Origin: Inhella inkyongensis
Lineage (GTDB): Bacteria > Pseudomonadota > Gammaproteobacteria > Burkholderiales > Burkholderiaceae_C
Direction: 5' to 3'
Length of the DNA stretch: 64,000 bases
Assembly (NCBI RefSeq): GCF_005952805.1
Contig: NZ_CP040709.1
Coordinates: 2,418,001 to 2,482,000 of the forward strand
Made by a program: the position numbers and the translations under genes. Shown here in pieces: positions 49,714-63,674 of this stretch (the first letter of the stretch is position 1; each line of letters begins with the position of its first letter). Below the pieces are notes generated by a model that was not told the origin of the DNA, made no database searches, and saw nothing but the letters and a program-made list of their open reading frames with translations.

Positions 49714-49918
49714 ATCGATCTCCACACGGTGAGAGGGAAGAAACCGCCCGACGCCATTCGCCATTCATCCGTTTGACCCGGCGGCGCGGCTTGAGGCTAG
49801 CGCATGGCAGCGCAGCGCACCAATACGGGTTGGCGATGAGTTCCATAGGGCTCGGCTATTCGTGCCACAAGGCCCCCCGATGCCACCCAACAGGCGTGCT
49901 ACAGTGCGCGCCTCGCGT

Positions 49919-49994
<76 letters not shown>

Positions 49995-50036
49995 CAAAAA
50001 CCGTAAGTACATCAAGGGCTTGTGACTTGAAGCATT

Positions 50037-50092
50037 GGATTGCACCGTGTGCAATCCTTAAGTTCATTTCACAGGTGCAAGCCTTAAGTTCA
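50037..50092. repeat. Palindrome and 18-bp direct repeat next to tRNA-Ala
   Basis: A perfect 8-bp inverted repeat, GGATTGCA (50037-50044) and TGCAATCC (50050-50057), overlaps an 18-bp direct repeat. Copy 1 is 50049-50066, copy 2 is 50075-50092 (17 of 18 bases identical, 26-base period). It lies between the tRNA 3' end and the defence-operon terminator. Confidence 0.85.
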
Positions 50093-50117
50093 ACAGCCCC
50101 GCCAGGGGCTGTTTTTG
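50091..50117. terminator. Terminator at the end of the tRNA and defence operon
   Basis: 9-bp perfect stem AACAGCCCC / GGGGCTGTT with a 4-base loop and a T-run on the plus strand. It is placed after tRNA-Ala and 20 bases past the HNH gene stop on the minus strand, so it probably serves both directions, more strongly plus. Confidence 0.75.
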
Positions 50118-50136
50118 TTTGGTCGGACGCCCCTGC

Positions 50137-50859
50137 TCAGGCTGGATCGCGGAAGACGTGAGCCCGATGAAACGCGAGGTTCACACAGTGCGACGGCCTG
50201 AGACTGGCGAGAACCCAATCCGCTCTTACGCCCAACCGCTCGGATTCCGTTGGCGCCAACGCCTCTGAAATCAACAACTTGCCGTTGTCGGCGAACGAAA
50301 TCCAGCCCCCATCAAACAGGGCGTCTAGGTGAGGCGCGAGCAGCAGCCCGTTGAACACGTCCAGCCGCTCGTTGTCGCTCTCGCAGGATGCCCAGGGCTT
50401 GATGTGCGAGGCCCGTAGCAGCTCTGGCACGGTGAGCCCGGTCACGCAGCATCGGCCTTGCCAGTAGTCCAATAGTGCCGACCGGAACAAGTTCTGGCCC
50501 ACGCGCTGGACCACGACGCGCTCTGCCTCGGTGGACCGGGGCATGCCGGCGGTTTCACGCCGGAAGGCATCGGCCACCCGGTTCGGCAGCGTCCTGGCAT
50601 GCGCGGCGGCGGCACGCAGGACGTCATACAGCGCGCCGAAGCCGTCCACCTTCACGATGTCGGCGCCGTCGACCGAATGGAGCAGGCCCGCGCTGGATGC
50701 ACTGACCGTCAGAGTCGACGACCCGGTCGACTGCACGAGCAACGTCTCCGGAAACCGCGCCGAGCGCAGTTCCAGGCCGCCGTCACGCTCGAGCGGCGTC
50801 ATTTCGAATCCGCAGTCGGCGGCAGCCTTCTCGATGCGCAGACGGTCGAGCGGTGTCAT
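50137..50859 (-). CDS. HNH endonuclease (HNH_2 type)
   Basis: 240 aa from the ATG at 50859, which overlaps the DUF262 stop by 4 bases; a longer frame inside DUF262 is rejected. The C-terminal half holds the HNH fold: GRCCVTGL, the first His in ASHIKPWASCES, NERLDVFNGLLLAPHLDALF with the Asn and second His, then a short strand pair. The N-terminal ~110 residues show no recognisable domain and may bind DNA or a modified base. Such HNH_2 proteins are frequent in restriction-type loci. As the last gene of the operon it could be the cleaving effector. Confidence 0.82.
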   Translation of the reverse strand: MTPLDRLRIEKAAADCGFEMTPLERDGGLELRSARFPETLLVQSTGSSTLTVSASSAGLLHSVDGADIVKVDGFGALYDVLRAAAAHARTLPNRVADAFRRETAGMPRSTEAERVVVQRVGQNLFRSALLDYWQGRCCVTGLTVPELLRASHIKPWASCESDNERLDVFNGLLLAPHLDALFDGGWISFADNGKLLISEALAPTESERLGVRADWVLASLRPSHCVNLAFHRAHVFRDPA

Positions 50860-52619
50860 GCCGCCGTTCCAGCCAGCTTCTGGTAGCCCTGGCGAATCAC
50901 GCTGGCGATGAGCGGGCGCCTGGCCGCCAGGAACTGGTCGTAGCTCATCGTCCACCACTGCTCTGGCAGCGCGTGCCACTGCATCATCGTGGCCAGCGTT
51001 GCCTGGTCGAATCGCTCGGCGTACTTGCCCCAGTACTGTGCGGGCGGTGCGTCTGAGATGGCGATGTTGTCGTCCCACTCCACCAGCGCGTAGTTTGCAA
51101 TCTGGTTGATGTCGCGGACGCTCTCGATGCCCTGCTTCTTCAGGTATTGCTTCGGGAACAGGTGATGCCGCTCCAGCGCCTTCTTCTGGCCTTGTGCCGG
51201 CGGGTCCAGTAGGTCCACCACAGGGCTCTGTGAGAACAGGGCCTGGGCACCCAGCAGCGTCTGCGCCGCGTAGAAGCCGAACAGCGCCGGGCTGCGGCCC
51301 GCCGATGTCGCCAGGTCCATCGGCAGCGTCTTGGTCCAGTAGTCGTCCGTCAACGTCCCGGACTCCACGGTCGCCAGCCTAGCGAGGAACTGGTCGGCAG
51401 TCTTCAGCTCCCGCAGCTCGGCCAGGTCTTGCTCCATGCGTGATTCCGGCGAGGACGTGAACCGGCCAGTCAACAGCGACATGAACAGCCAGCGCGCGAT
51501 AGCGTTGCGCAGCTTGAACCCTTCGACGTCGTACTCGGTGCGGCCCAGCAGGTACAGCTGGTAGGCGAACACCAAGGCGTTCACCGAACTGATGGTCTTG
51601 GCACTGCGGTAGCCTGCGGCGCGCACCACGTTCAGGGAGTCCGCCCAGTAGGTCAGGTTCAGCACGCGCCCCTGGGCATCGCGCAGCTTGTCGAACTGGC
51701 TGTTGCGTTGCGCAAGGCTGACCTCGCCGCTGGCCAGGTCCTTGCCGCGCAGCAGCGAGTAAACGTGCTCCAGCCTGGCCCGCCGGAAGGCCACGCCGAC
51801 GTCGACGCGCAGCAGATGGTCGGGGTCGGGCTGGAAAATCTGGTTGAAGGGGCTTGCCTGACCGGCCGGCGCCGGCTGGCGCGCCGCACGGCAGAACTTC
51901 TCCAGCTCAGTACGGCCGTCGTCCCAGAAAACCGACATCAGCGTCAGGATGAAGTCGGACTGGTTGAGCTTCTTGCCCTCGCTGTTGATGCGCACGAAGA
52001 CATCGGCCACCTGCTCTTCGGTGCACTGCTGTGACAGCTCCAGCGCGATGAACGGGAAGTTCGTCAATCCGGCCAGACGGCCGATGGCGTCGGCCACCTT
52101 CTCTTCCTCGGCGTCGGACACTTCGCGCGACGCCGTCAGGCGCTTCAGGTACTCGCCGATGGTCTTGTGCGTTGGCCGGTTGAACACCTCGGAGATGTCG
52201 AGGATGTACTCCGGGTCACGCTCGGTGGTCGCGTCCGGCACAGCGAAGGTGCCGCTCTGCGGCCGGAAGGCAATGCGGATGTGCTCGCGCTCAAAGTTCT
52301 CGCGCAGCACGGCCTCGCGCCGGATGACTGCATACAGCGAGGTGAGGCGCTGTTGCCCGTCCACGATGAGCAGCGACGGCGCCTTCTGCTTGTTCGCATC
52401 GCCGATGACCTTGGTCTCCACGCCCTCGGCGCCGGTCTGCCAGAACAGGAAGTAGCCGACCGGGTAGCCGCGGTACATCGAGTCAAACAGGTCACGGACC
52501 TTGGCGTTGGCCCAGACGAAGGGGCGCTGGATGTCGGGCAGGCCAATGCGGCCGAGACCAATGTCGCCGATGAGGCCGCCCAGTGAATAGTGGACTTCTT
52601 TGAACAGCGTGTCAGTCAT
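50856..52619 (-). CDS. DUF262 protein with C-terminal HNH (GmrSD-like)
   Basis: 587 aa. N-terminal DUF262 (ParB-like NTPase fold) with DIQRPFVWANAKVRDLFDSM (29-48), GYPVGYFLFW and the signature DGQQR at 87-91. The middle is helical and variable, with FVRINSEGKKLNQSDF. The C-terminal nuclease has RHHLFPKQYL (from ~484) and INQIANYALVEWDDNIAISD, the DUF1524/HNH layout seen in GmrD. A single-chain GmrS-GmrD type IV restriction architecture is the closest parallel; GmrSD cuts glucosylated hydroxymethylcytosine DNA. The start lies 6 bases after the RES gene stop. Confidence 0.88.
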   Translation of the reverse strand: MTDTLFKEVHYSLGGLIGDIGLGRIGLPDIQRPFVWANAKVRDLFDSMYRGYPVGYFLFWQTGAEGVETKVIGDANKQKAPSLLIVDGQQRLTSLYAVIRREAVLRENFEREHIRIAFRPQSGTFAVPDATTERDPEYILDISEVFNRPTHKTIGEYLKRLTASREVSDAEEEKVADAIGRLAGLTNFPFIALELSQQCTEEQVADVFVRINSEGKKLNQSDFILTLMSVFWDDGRTELEKFCRAARQPAPAGQASPFNQIFQPDPDHLLRVDVGVAFRRARLEHVYSLLRGKDLASGEVSLAQRNSQFDKLRDAQGRVLNLTYWADSLNVVRAAGYRSAKTISSVNALVFAYQLYLLGRTEYDVEGFKLRNAIARWLFMSLLTGRFTSSPESRMEQDLAELRELKTADQFLARLATVESGTLTDDYWTKTLPMDLATSAGRSPALFGFYAAQTLLGAQALFSQSPVVDLLDPPAQGQKKALERHHLFPKQYLKKQGIESVRDINQIANYALVEWDDNIAISDAPPAQYWGKYAERFDQATLATMMQWHALPEQWWTMSYDQFLAARRPLIASVIRQGYQKLAGTAA

Positions 52620-52625
52620 GATTCA

Positions 52626-53822
52626 TCAGGCAATCTTCTTGGAAAACTCGGCCCAGCTGTTGAGCGCCACCTCGTCGCCACCAACAAACTTCACGGCATG
52701 CGAGAACGGTTCACGCCCATCTCTTGGAAACAACGCCACGTTCACGCTGCCGCGCGAAATAGCGCTGGGATAGACGATGCCATCGAGCATCTTCCCGTCA
52801 GCCGTCCTGAAAACCTGTGCAAAGTATTCCGAAACCACTTGCGATGGAACGTAGTTGATGTGTTCTCGGCCGTCTTTTTGCACTGGCTGACAGATGTCCG
52901 CGACGAAATCATCCAAGAACAGGACAACCTCTCGAATCCGGTGATTCGCCTCGTCAAAGACGGAGGGCCGCGGCGGGAGGCGCGTCATGTCAAGTACAGC
53001 GAGCTCCTCGACAACCTCGAAGGTTGCAATCGCAGCGCGACATGGTGGACCTCGCAACACCTCGGCAAGCGCCCCACCTTGCGTCATCGACATATAGAGG
53101 TAGGAGATTCCCGCTGGGTTCATTCGGCCGGCATTCGCCAGTCGGCTGGGAGGGGCGCCAACCTCTTCGGCGCAAATCGGCCAGGCTGCACTACCGACTC
53201 TCTCGCGTACCCGGTATAGCTTGGTTGCCTTCGGAAGAAAGGTTAGTAGTCCCAGCCTGGCGGCCATGTCGCCCACCCGTTCGAGCACTTGAAGTGGCGA
53301 CGACCGGTATGGTGACTCCGATTCATTGGGTGAAGACATGAAGAAGTGGCGGCTTCGATGCTTCACAATTTCAGAGAACGCCTGCCACTCCTCAGACCAT
53401 TCCTCGTTGCGGTGGGATGAGGCCCAATGGCCATCTGCTGCTGCAACCCAGGCAGTGTTGGAGAACGAACTGGCGACATCTTCGAACAGGTCGTCATGGC
53501 ATTCGAATGGCACACCCATCAATGCATCGGCGGTGTCGGTAGGCTCGAAGACCCACCCCCCGTCATACGGAACTCCCGCATGTGTAGGCTCGGCGTAGTA
53601 GTAGCCCAGCGCGGATGCAACCGCAGGCATGATGGATTCGACCGCTGCGGCGGATGGCTTACGCGTTCGCTTGCCGCAGTAGTCGCACTGCTGGGTGCTC
53701 GCGTTGTGCCGAATGAGGTTCTTCAGAAACTCGTCTTCGACGCAGGCGGGACAGACGTGCTTGTCCGGAGCTGACCACCCCCGAGCCTCGTACTCTTCCC
53801 ATTCTCGTTTCGCTTGCCCCAT
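52626..53822 (-). CDS. RES-domain protein with zinc-knuckle HEPN/RES N-terminal region
   Basis: 398 aa. Residues 24-49 hold two CxxC pairs (C24/C27, C46/C49), a zinc knuckle typical of the HEPN/RES N-terminal domain 1. The RES domain occupies ~200-385: KLYRVRERV (Arg204/Arg206), NPAGISYLYMSMT (235-247), Glu254 in ALAEVLRG, and YPSAISRGSVNVALF (Ser353/356), i.e. the R-E-S residues. RES proteins act as NAD+-consuming toxins in Xre-RES modules. No antitoxin lies beside it; here it is the fifth gene of a nuclease operon, so an NAD-depleting effector role is inferred, not shown. Confidence 0.78.
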   Translation of the reverse strand: MGQAKREWEEYEARGWSAPDKHVCPACVEDEFLKNLIRHNASTQQCDYCGKRTRKPSAAAVESIMPAVASALGYYYAEPTHAGVPYDGGWVFEPTDTADALMGVPFECHDDLFEDVASSFSNTAWVAAADGHWASSHRNEEWSEEWQAFSEIVKHRSRHFFMSSPNESESPYRSSPLQVLERVGDMAARLGLLTFLPKATKLYRVRERVGSAAWPICAEEVGAPPSRLANAGRMNPAGISYLYMSMTQGGALAEVLRGPPCRAAIATFEVVEELAVLDMTRLPPRPSVFDEANHRIREVVLFLDDFVADICQPVQKDGREHINYVPSQVVSEYFAQVFRTADGKMLDGIVYPSAISRGSVNVALFPRDGREPFSHAVKFVGGDEVALNSWAEFSKKIA

Positions 53823-53836
53823 TCAGCGCTCTCCAA

Positions 53837-55831
53837 TCAGGGCCACCCTGCGTCCAACCCCGTCAGGTCTGGTGTCAACTGCCGCTTGAACAGCAGCGCC
53901 TCATCCGCCCCCGGCGCCAACTCCAGGACGACGTGCGGCGCCCCCCCGAGCTCTTCTGGCGGCGCCGAGGTCGTCGTGACGATGAACTGGAACGGCGCCA
54001 TGCCATCGCCACCAAGCTGCTCCGCCGCCTCTGCAGCCGCGAGGAAGAACTCGCGGTACAGGAGCTCGCTCATGTCCGCCTCTCTCGGGCAGTCATGAAC
54101 CAGAAAGCCAGGGTGGTTGCTGGCTTCGGACACGGCCGAGTCGAGCAGGCAAACGATGTCGCCGAGCAGCACCTCCAACACCTGGTAGGCCTCGCCGCCG
54201 CGCGCCACTTCGAAGGGGCGTACCTCGTGCCCCGGGAGGAACCTGGCGTGCCCTGCGGCGCCGAGGAGCCTGCTCGACACGGTGGCCGTCAATGCCTTGA
54301 TGGCGTCGACCCTCGACGACTGACGAGACCGTTGGCTGACCTCGGCCGCCCGAAGGGATTCCAGCGCTGACTCGAACTCCAGAAGCTGCTGCCGCGCCTC
54401 GGCCAGTTCCGCCGTGTCACCGCCCTGGTTCCGTTGGGTGTGCTTCAACTGGAGGTCGTCCCAGGACTGCTTCAAGAACGTCCGCGAGGTTTCGCTCGTG
54501 GCGATGCGAACGCGCAGTCGGTGGAGTTCAGGCCTCTTCTTGGCGATGAGCTTCTCTTGCTCAGAGACCGCCTTCTCGGCCTTGTCGAGCGCGACCGTGC
54601 TGGCCTGATGTCGCGCAGCAAACAAGGAAGCATCGGCCTTGGCCTGCTTGCCGTCCTGGAACCAAGTCATGTTGAAGGTGGTCTTGTTTTTCTGGACGTG
54701 CTCGCACTCGCTGAACTCAATATTCCCAGGTTCGCATCGCCCCTCCAGGCCTGCCAGCCGGTCACGGACTTTGCTCAGCCGCTCGTAGTCCTCTAGCTTC
54801 GCATCGACCAGGGACTTGGCCATTTCGTTCTCAACCTTCGCAAGGTCGCAGGCCTTGGTTAGCTCATGCAAGCGCACCCGCTCCTGGGCCAGAGCCTCGT
54901 CGGCCTGCTCCGCCTCACGCTCCCATCCGCGTTCGTCCGACTCGGCCTTCTGCAGCGCCGCTTGAACACGAGACTCGACCGATTCGCCAACGGTGGTCGC
55001 GAAGACGGGTTCGTCTTCTTCCGCCCGTACTTTCAAGCGCAATTGGCGGTCGGCATGGGCGAGCGCGAAGGCCGGTGCCCGTTCGAGCTCGGGGATGCGC
55101 TCCTTGCACTGCTCGACCTGCTTCTGCTTGGCCTCGATGTCGCGCAGCAACTGGTCCAAAGCCTGGTCCACCAGGCCGAGCACCGAACCGACCAGCAGCG
55201 GCGGGTCGCGCCGCGAACGCTTGAAGCCCAAGCCTTCGCCCTCGCGCCAGTGGTAGAAGCCGTCGAAGCGGGTTCGCTGTTCCCGGATGCACCAGGCCAG
55301 CAGATGGCGCCATTCGAGCGGCTGATTCGTGCCGGGCAAAGAGCGGGCCGCAAGCCGGCCTATCGAGAACTGCTCCAGAGCGCGGCCATAACCGTCGAAG
55401 TCGTTCGGCGCGGTGCCCTCGAACAACCGGTCCAGGGCGTCGCATCGGGCGGCCAGGGAGTGGCTGTACAAGCCGTACGGCCGGAAGACCAGCCAGACGG
55501 CGCCATCCACATGGACCTTCGCCGCCACTCCGCCTTTGGGAAAACTGCCAGCGGCCTTGCTGCGCAGGGTGGCGATGGCAGGCGCATCGTCACCCAGAAC
55601 GTACCTCAGCAACAGGCACAGCGAAGTCTTGCCGACGCCATGACCTGCGCTGGCCAACCCCGATGCATCGTTGGAGGCGGACTCCTTGGCCCAGACGATG
55701 TTCAACCCGGCATGCAGGTCGATGGTGCGCGTGAGCACCATCGGCTCACGGGATTCGACCAACCACATCGTTTCAACCCAGAGCCTGGGCTGCGTGCGGA
55801 CCGGTTGACTTGCCTTGAGCCAGGTCGACAT
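53837..55831 (-). CDS. SMC/Rad50-like coiled-coil ATPase
   Basis: 664 aa. N-terminal ABC-type head with a Walker A of the form GHGVGKTS (63-70), reached after a loop that is longer than usual. The centre (about 240-500) is a long coiled coil broken by a Cys-containing turn (CEPGNIEFSECEHVQ), comparable to the Rad50 hinge position. The C-terminal head has GFLVHDCPREADMSELLY (about 575-592, Walker B-like with the acidic Asp580) and FQFIVTTTSAPP. Related to DUF2326-like and SMC-type defence ATPases; no closer family can be named. It starts 9 bases after the methyltransferase stop. Confidence 0.72.
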   Translation of the reverse strand: MSTWLKASQPVRTQPRLWVETMWLVESREPMVLTRTIDLHAGLNIVWAKESASNDASGLASAGHGVGKTSLCLLLRYVLGDDAPAIATLRSKAAGSFPKGGVAAKVHVDGAVWLVFRPYGLYSHSLAARCDALDRLFEGTAPNDFDGYGRALEQFSIGRLAARSLPGTNQPLEWRHLLAWCIREQRTRFDGFYHWREGEGLGFKRSRRDPPLLVGSVLGLVDQALDQLLRDIEAKQKQVEQCKERIPELERAPAFALAHADRQLRLKVRAEEDEPVFATTVGESVESRVQAALQKAESDERGWEREAEQADEALAQERVRLHELTKACDLAKVENEMAKSLVDAKLEDYERLSKVRDRLAGLEGRCEPGNIEFSECEHVQKNKTTFNMTWFQDGKQAKADASLFAARHQASTVALDKAEKAVSEQEKLIAKKRPELHRLRVRIATSETSRTFLKQSWDDLQLKHTQRNQGGDTAELAEARQQLLEFESALESLRAAEVSQRSRQSSRVDAIKALTATVSSRLLGAAGHARFLPGHEVRPFEVARGGEAYQVLEVLLGDIVCLLDSAVSEASNHPGFLVHDCPREADMSELLYREFFLAAAEAAEQLGGDGMAPFQFIVTTTSAPPEELGGAPHVVLELAPGADEALLFKRQLTPDLTGLDAGWP

Positions 55832-55840
55832 GGCGTCCTC

Positions 55841-60814
<4,974 letters not shown>

Positions 60815-60818
60815 GGTG

Positions 60819-63668
60819 TCAGGCGCCCACGGCGTTGGAAGTGGCTGCATCCGGCAGCAGCACGTACAGGCCCATCACGTCGACAGGCAGGCTGGCGGTG
60901 ACCTGGTAGCTGCCGCGGCCTTCTGCTGCCTCGCGCACGCGGCGGTGGTCGGCCAGCAGCGCTTGGGCACGGGCCTTGGCCATCGCCTCCAGCTGGGGCT
61001 GCCAGCTGGGCAATGCGTCAAGAGCGGTCTGCAGTTGACGGTCACGCAACGGGGCGGGCATGTTGCGGGTGGTTTCGGCGCCCAGCAGTTGGCGGGTCAT
61101 GTCGGGGGCGAGTTCGGCAAAAGGCTCGGAACCGCTGGCGGCCACGGCCACAGCTTCTTCGCACATCAGCAGCCGGGTCTGGCTGCCATGGGTGACGGTG
61201 AGCTGGTGGCGGATGCGCAGCAGCAGCACGGTGGTCTTGAGCGACACGCCATGCACGAAGGCGGCGCCAGCGCGGGCGACGGCAGCGTCATCGGCGGTGG
61301 TGCTGGCGTCGTCCAGCGCCTGCTCCAGCAGCGTGTCAGCCAGTACGGACACCAGCGGGTGCGTGCGGTGGACGAAGTTGGCGCCCTGGGCGGCAGGCTG
61401 GTGGAAGTCGATGCGCAGGGTGTTGGCCAAGCCCTCGGCAGCGAGGCGCTCGCGCACGGCAGGTGGCAGGTGCTCCGTCAGCAGCTTGAAGTGCTGCTTC
61501 ACCGGTTGCAACGGCGCCCCCAGCTGCGCAGCGGCACGGCTGACGAAGCGCTCGACTTCGGCCTCGCCACCCAGCACAGTGGCAGACTTGCGCCACTCGG
61601 GCAGCACGTCCTCCGGCTTCAGGCGGCGCTGGGCAAAGATGCTGCGGTTCTGCTTGGCCTTCTCTTTGGCGCTCTGCCAGGCCAGGTCGATTTCCTTGGC
61701 CGGCTCGCCGAACAGGTCCAGCTGCGATTGGGCGTTGAGGTGGCCCTTGCGCAGCAGCACGGCGTTCATCAGCGCCTGAGTTAGTTTTCCCTCGTTGTCG
61801 GGCATAGGCACGAGAACGCCCAGCTCCTTGCGGATGCTCTCGGCCTTGCGCAAGATGACCTGCAGCACGGCGCCGTCAACGGGGTTGTCTTCACCGTACA
61901 GCATGGTGCTTCGCACCTCGCGGGCCTTTTGCCCGAAGCGGTCCACGCGGCCTTCTCGCTGCTCGTGCCGGGTGGGGTTCCAGCTGAGGTCGTAGTGGAC
62001 GACGGCGGTGAACAGGCCCTGCAGGTTGATACCTTCGGACAGGCAGTCGGTGGCGACCAGCACGCGAGTCTCGCCCTCGCCCAACTGTTCGACCGCGGCT
62101 TCGCGCTCGTCGGGAGTTAGCTCACCGGTCACTGCCTTGATAGTGGCGGTCTTGAACTTCTCCCGCAGTGCCGCTGCCAGGTAGTGAGCCGTGGCGATGT
62201 AGCGGCAGAAGACAACCGGCTGGAAGCCATCCTTCAGCAGCAGCGCCACGTGCTCCTGCAGCTTGGCAAGTTTGGGGTCGTTCTGCTGGCCAGCCAGCGC
62301 CGCAGCACTAGTCATCAGCGCTTGCAGGCGTTGGCTGTCTTCGGTCTGGGCCCCGGGCTCGATGTCGTCGGTGGACAGTGCATCGTCGGTGCCGTCCAGC
62401 ACGCGGTCGCTGGCCTGGGCCTCGAACTCCTCCAGGGACGTCGCTTCAGCGCCCCCGGCCTCGCCAAGCGCGCCTTGCAGCCGGGTTCGCAGTGCGTTGA
62501 CGGCTGCAGCGGGTGACGACGAGATGCAGCGCAGCAGTGCGAGGGCCGCCCACCAATTCATGCGCTGTTCGCGCAGACCTTGGCCTTCAGAGCGCTCGAC
62601 TAGTTCACGGGCATAGGCAAGCACGTCGTTGAACAGCTGGCCCCAGGCGCCAGTGAGCTTGTAGGTGATTTCGGCGGACTTGCGGTCCGGAAACATCGAG
62701 GTGTCTTGCCACTCGGCGATGTCGGGCCGGCGGCGCTGGACGAAGTGCCGCGAAAGGTCTTCGCGCAGGTCGCTTCGTTGGCCGGCGGGCAGGTCCTTCA
62801 GCTGCGTGAAGTCGGTGCGCAGCAGGCCCAGTAGGTTGAAGAACGCCTCCTCGTCGCCGCTGTGCGGCGTGGCGGTGAGCAGCACCAGGTGCCGCGTTGC
62901 GTCAGCCGCCAGGCCCTTGAGCAGTTGATAGCGCTGCTGACGGCCCTGGCCGGCTTGGGTACAGGTATGGGCCTCGTCGACGATGACGAACTCGGGGCAG
63001 AAGCGCTGGAAGGCTTCACGGCGGCGCTCTGACTTGATGTAGTCCAGGCTGACGACCGTGTAGGGGTGGGCGTGGAACACAGAAGTGCCCGGCGGAAGGT
63101 CGCGCTCCAGCCGGTCGGCGGTGTTGGAGCGCACCACCACGGCGGGAATGTGAAAGCGCTCGGCCAACTCGCGTTGCCACTGCTCGCATAGGTGCGGCGG
63201 GCACAGCACGGTCATGCGCTGGACCTCGCCACGGTCGAGCAGCTCGCGTGCGATGAGCGCACCTTCGATGGTCTTGCCGATACCGACGTCGTCCGCAATT
63301 AGCAGCCGCACCGTCGGCTGCTTCAACGCCATCAACAGCGGCACGAGCTGGTAGGCACGTGGCTCGACGGCAATGTTGCCGAAGCTGCGGAAGGGGCCAG
63401 CGCCGCTGCGCAGCTTGAGCTGCAGTGCATCCAGGAGCAACTGGCTCGCTGAGTGGTTGCGCGCCTGGGCCACAGAGGGCCAGGGGAAAGTGGCCGGCTG
63501 GACCGGCTGGCGTTCCAGGGGCAAGTAGATGAGCGTCTCATCGCGCTCACCGCCGCCCAAGGGGCGCAGGCGCAGGGTCTGCGTGTCGGACTCGGGCAGG
63601 ACTATCCACTCGCGGCCACGGGCCGCAACCAGGCTGCCCGGGAGGAATTCCGGCGTCGGAGCATTCAT
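60819..63668 (-). CDS. SNF2/DEAH-box helicase (DrmD-like)
   Basis: 949 aa. Superfamily 2 helicase: Walker A in ADDVGIGKTIEG (125-136), TVLCPPHLCEQWQREL, DEAH box (VDEAHTC, 231-234), TATPHS (265-270), then the second RecA domain with FQPVVFCRYIATAHYL, VLVATDCLSEGINLQ and motif VI QREGRVDRFGQ. The ~80 N-terminal residues and ~300 C-terminal residues show no named domain. Organisation and size resemble DrmD, the SNF2-like helicase of DISARM class 1, and the methyltransferase follows it directly, as drmMI follows drmD. Confidence 0.87.
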   Translation of the reverse strand: MNAPTPEFLPGSLVAARGREWIVLPESDTQTLRLRPLGGGERDETLIYLPLERQPVQPATFPWPSVAQARNHSASQLLLDALQLKLRSGAGPFRSFGNIAVEPRAYQLVPLLMALKQPTVRLLIADDVGIGKTIEGALIARELLDRGEVQRMTVLCPPHLCEQWQRELAERFHIPAVVVRSNTADRLERDLPPGTSVFHAHPYTVVSLDYIKSERRREAFQRFCPEFVIVDEAHTCTQAGQGRQQRYQLLKGLAADATRHLVLLTATPHSGDEEAFFNLLGLLRTDFTQLKDLPAGQRSDLREDLSRHFVQRRRPDIAEWQDTSMFPDRKSAEITYKLTGAWGQLFNDVLAYARELVERSEGQGLREQRMNWWAALALLRCISSSPAAAVNALRTRLQGALGEAGGAEATSLEEFEAQASDRVLDGTDDALSTDDIEPGAQTEDSQRLQALMTSAAALAGQQNDPKLAKLQEHVALLLKDGFQPVVFCRYIATAHYLAAALREKFKTATIKAVTGELTPDEREAAVEQLGEGETRVLVATDCLSEGINLQGLFTAVVHYDLSWNPTRHEQREGRVDRFGQKAREVRSTMLYGEDNPVDGAVLQVILRKAESIRKELGVLVPMPDNEGKLTQALMNAVLLRKGHLNAQSQLDLFGEPAKEIDLAWQSAKEKAKQNRSIFAQRRLKPEDVLPEWRKSATVLGGEAEVERFVSRAAAQLGAPLQPVKQHFKLLTEHLPPAVRERLAAEGLANTLRIDFHQPAAQGANFVHRTHPLVSVLADTLLEQALDDASTTADDAAVARAGAAFVHGVSLKTTVLLLRIRHQLTVTHGSQTRLLMCEEAVAVAASGSEPFAELAPDMTRQLLGAETTRNMPAPLRDRQLQTALDALPSWQPQLEAMAKARAQALLADHRRVREAAEGRGSYQVTASLPVDVMGLYVLLPDAATSNAVGA

Positions 63669-63674
63669 GTCGTA

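Noticed and set aside
52626..53822. Xre-RES toxin-antitoxin pair
   Set aside because: No Xre-like antitoxin gene beside it; the neighbours are an ATPase and a DUF262 protein with 6-14-base gaps.
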